From the NCBI GenBank assembly GCA_038380795.1, contig CM076267.1, positions 36,456,232 through 36,520,231 of the forward strand: a DNA stretch of 64,000 nucleotides, in the 5' to 3' direction. The notes beneath the pieces are model-generated. The model saw nothing but the letters and a program-made list of their open reading frames with translations. It was not told where the DNA came from and ran no database searches. Below, in pieces: positions 62,129-64,000 of this stretch (position 1 is the stretch's first letter; each line of letters begins with the position of its first letter). A program made the translations under genes and the position numbers. This stretch comes from Pyrocephalus nanus. Its lineage: Eukaryota > Chordata > Aves > Passeriformes > Tyrannidae.

Positions 62129-63718
62129 ACTGAATTCTTCCAATTCAGTGCAATTAAATTTTTAAGAAGGGGGGTTTGCTGTGTTTAGAAGGGTGAGGAT
62201 GCAGACATGGTGCCTTTGTGCTCTGTCAAGGCACAATTGCCCACTGGCCACCAGCTTCAGATGCCTGCAGGGACATGAAACCTGCTTCCCATTAAACCAG
62301 GAAGGGAATGGGGAGCAATTCGTGAGCTTTAAAGGCGATTAAACCCCAGAGTCCTTGAGCAGAGCTTTCAGAATTTCACTCTTCAATTACATGAAGGGAA
62401 AAAAAATTATACAAAAATCCCTCCTTCCCCACTGCATGGAGCAATTCCCGAAAAATCCTCCCCAATCCCCGAGGATAATGGGGCCAGAGTGAGCTCAGCA
62501 ACTGCCTTGCAGGCCAGGTTCACTCCATGGTGAGAGACAGGAATTCCTGGAGCCTGTTTCATCCAGGAGGGGGGTCCTGGCACTGCTGAGGGTCCTTGGC
62601 CCCCCAGGCCAAGCCCAGCCTTTGGTGGGATGGGTTATTTCATCCACTGTAAACCAAGTGGCTCCTTGCTCTCATGGAAGGGGGATCTCGGGGCCAGAGT
62701 GGGGTTTTTGGTGAAAATATCCCCGTGTGGATGTTGGGATGTCCTGAATCTCCCCAGTTCCCCTGTGTCCCTGAGATGTGTGTTGGCAGCGCCTGCAAAA
62801 TGAGAAATCCCACTAAAATTGAGTCTGCAGCAAGAACAGCTGGATTTCCCCCCAAAGGCCACCAACCAGGGAGGGAAAACCAGGAGAATCTGCGGAGGGA
62901 AAAGCTAGCATTTTGTGTCTGGGGAGAACTTTGTCTGGGAAAGAGAAGGAAGTTGAAGCAGAGATGGTGGGAAACTCCGCTGGGAGCATCCCAAGCCCGA
63001 CACCGACCCTGCCAAGGCTGGGAATGCTGGTCCAGCCAAGGGAAGAGGGGCTGCAACCCCTCCTGGCTCTTTTGAGCCCATGGGAATATCTGCAGGCTGG
63101 GCCAGCCAGGTCTCCAACCCCACTCCAAGGGATGGAGTCCGGGAGGAAAGGGAGGAGGAGAAGGAGGAGGAGGAGGAATATCTGCCAATCCAGAATGGCT
63201 TCCCGTGGCTCTGGCTGGAACGTGGGGCTGCCTGGTTTCCTCAGGGCTGGCTAATGATGGCCCCAAACATGTTGATAGACTTCTCCCCTGTTTTAGGGGG
63301 ATTTTAGGAAGATTCCTAGTGTGTGGTTGGTGAAACAGCTCTGTGTGCAGCGGGATAACAAATTGCCTTGGCCAGGTTTATCTGCTGGGCTCCATGAGGG
63401 AACCTCTCAGATTCTGGGGGTGCTGACAATGAGCCTGGAATTGAGTTATTCCCGGAGAGTTCCAGGCTAATTCTTCTTTCATCTAAAGCCTTTTCATATT
63501 TGACCTCTCTCCCCCTTATCTGCCACGGGAAATTCGATTTGCACTGTTATTCCAAAACAATTCCTTTCAGTTCCCTTGGAGAAAGGCAGGACTTAGGATT
63601 TAAGTGCCACGGGCAGCTCCCCAGCTCTGCTTTGCAGGGGCTTGGAGGGGGAGGAATCCAAGCAGAGCAGTGAAGGATCTGCAGATTCCATTAGGGCTCC
63701 TCAGATTCGCTGTGGGAG

Positions 63719-64000
63719 ACATGGATCACTCTGAGGGCTGGGGGACATGGATCACTCCGTGGGCTGGGGGACATGGATCACTCCGTGGGCTGGGGGACAT
63801 GGATCACTCCGTGGGCTGGGGGACATGGATCACTCCGTGGGCTGGGGGACATGGATCACTCCGTGGGCTGGGGGACATGGATCACTCTGAGGGCTGGGGG
63901 ACATGGATCACTCCGTGGGCTGGGGGACATGGATCACTCCGTGGGCTGGGGGACATGGATCACTCTGAGGGCTGGGGGACATGGATCACTCTGAGGGCTG
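63719..64000. repeat. 26-base minisatellite, at least 10.8 copies, runs off window
   Basis: Units start at 63719 and every 26 bases to 63979. Two versions differ only at ctctgaggg versus ctccgtggg. Their order is A B B B B B A B B A A; apart from that difference the copies are identical. Confidence 0.95.

Larger units (their letters stand above)
61894..64000 (+). other. Sequence downstream of HDAC4
   Basis: Apart from a CR1 scrap (62066-62128), a GGA-rich purine stretch (63142-63180) and the minisatellite from 63719, no gene, exon or promoter signature was recognised on either strand. Confidence 0.8.

Noticed and set aside
63773..63994. Repetitive + frame of 73 codons
   Set aside because: Produced by the 26-base minisatellite, which cycles through all frames; not a protein gene.
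63719..64000. Possible CRISPR-like array
   Set aside because: Repeats are directly tandem with no unique spacers, and the context is a vertebrate genome.

Overview
The window is vertebrate genomic DNA, almost certainly from a bird. It is intron-rich and has no bacterial-style gene packing. About 43 fragments of the avian CR1 LINE are scattered through it, many ending in the CR1 3' motif related to ATTCTRTG. The CR1 mix would fit a neoavian bird, perhaps a songbird, but I cannot fix the species from sequence alone.

One gene fills the window: HDAC4, a class IIa histone deacetylase, on the + strand. The 5' part of the gene (N-terminal glutamine-rich and MEF2-binding region) lies upstream of the window. 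Twenty coding exons from 4862 to 56553 encode about 841 residues plus stop. They match human HDAC4 from about residue 245 to the C-terminus, and from the exon at 25471 onward they are exactly collinear with human numbering (655-1084). All 14-3-3 phosphosites in this part, the nuclear localisation region, the caspase site, the SUMO site, the structural and catalytic zinc ligands, the class IIa Tyr-to-His change and the C-terminal export region are intact. The reading frame is open through every junction, and every intron is GT-AG.

Layout: 1-4861 is the tail of an upstream intron. 4862-20297 holds the regulatory half (seven exons: NLS, 14-3-3 sites, Q-rich stretch, SUMO site). 25471-49887 holds the deacetylase domain (ten exons). 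54202-56553 holds the C-terminal tail (three exons). 56554 to about 61893 is a long 3' UTR in the terminal exon, with several candidate poly(A) signals, candidate microRNA sites and a G-quadruplex-type motif. 61894-64000 is downstream sequence that ends in a 26-bp minisatellite running off the window.

No second gene, RNA gene, CRISPR array or new biological system was found. The points worth a second look are local: tandem in-frame splice acceptors, a perfect 45-bp inverted CR1 repeat, CR1 ends lying at splice-signal distance from exons, two kilobase-scale AT-rich tandem blocks, minisatellites, and 3' UTR regulatory motifs.
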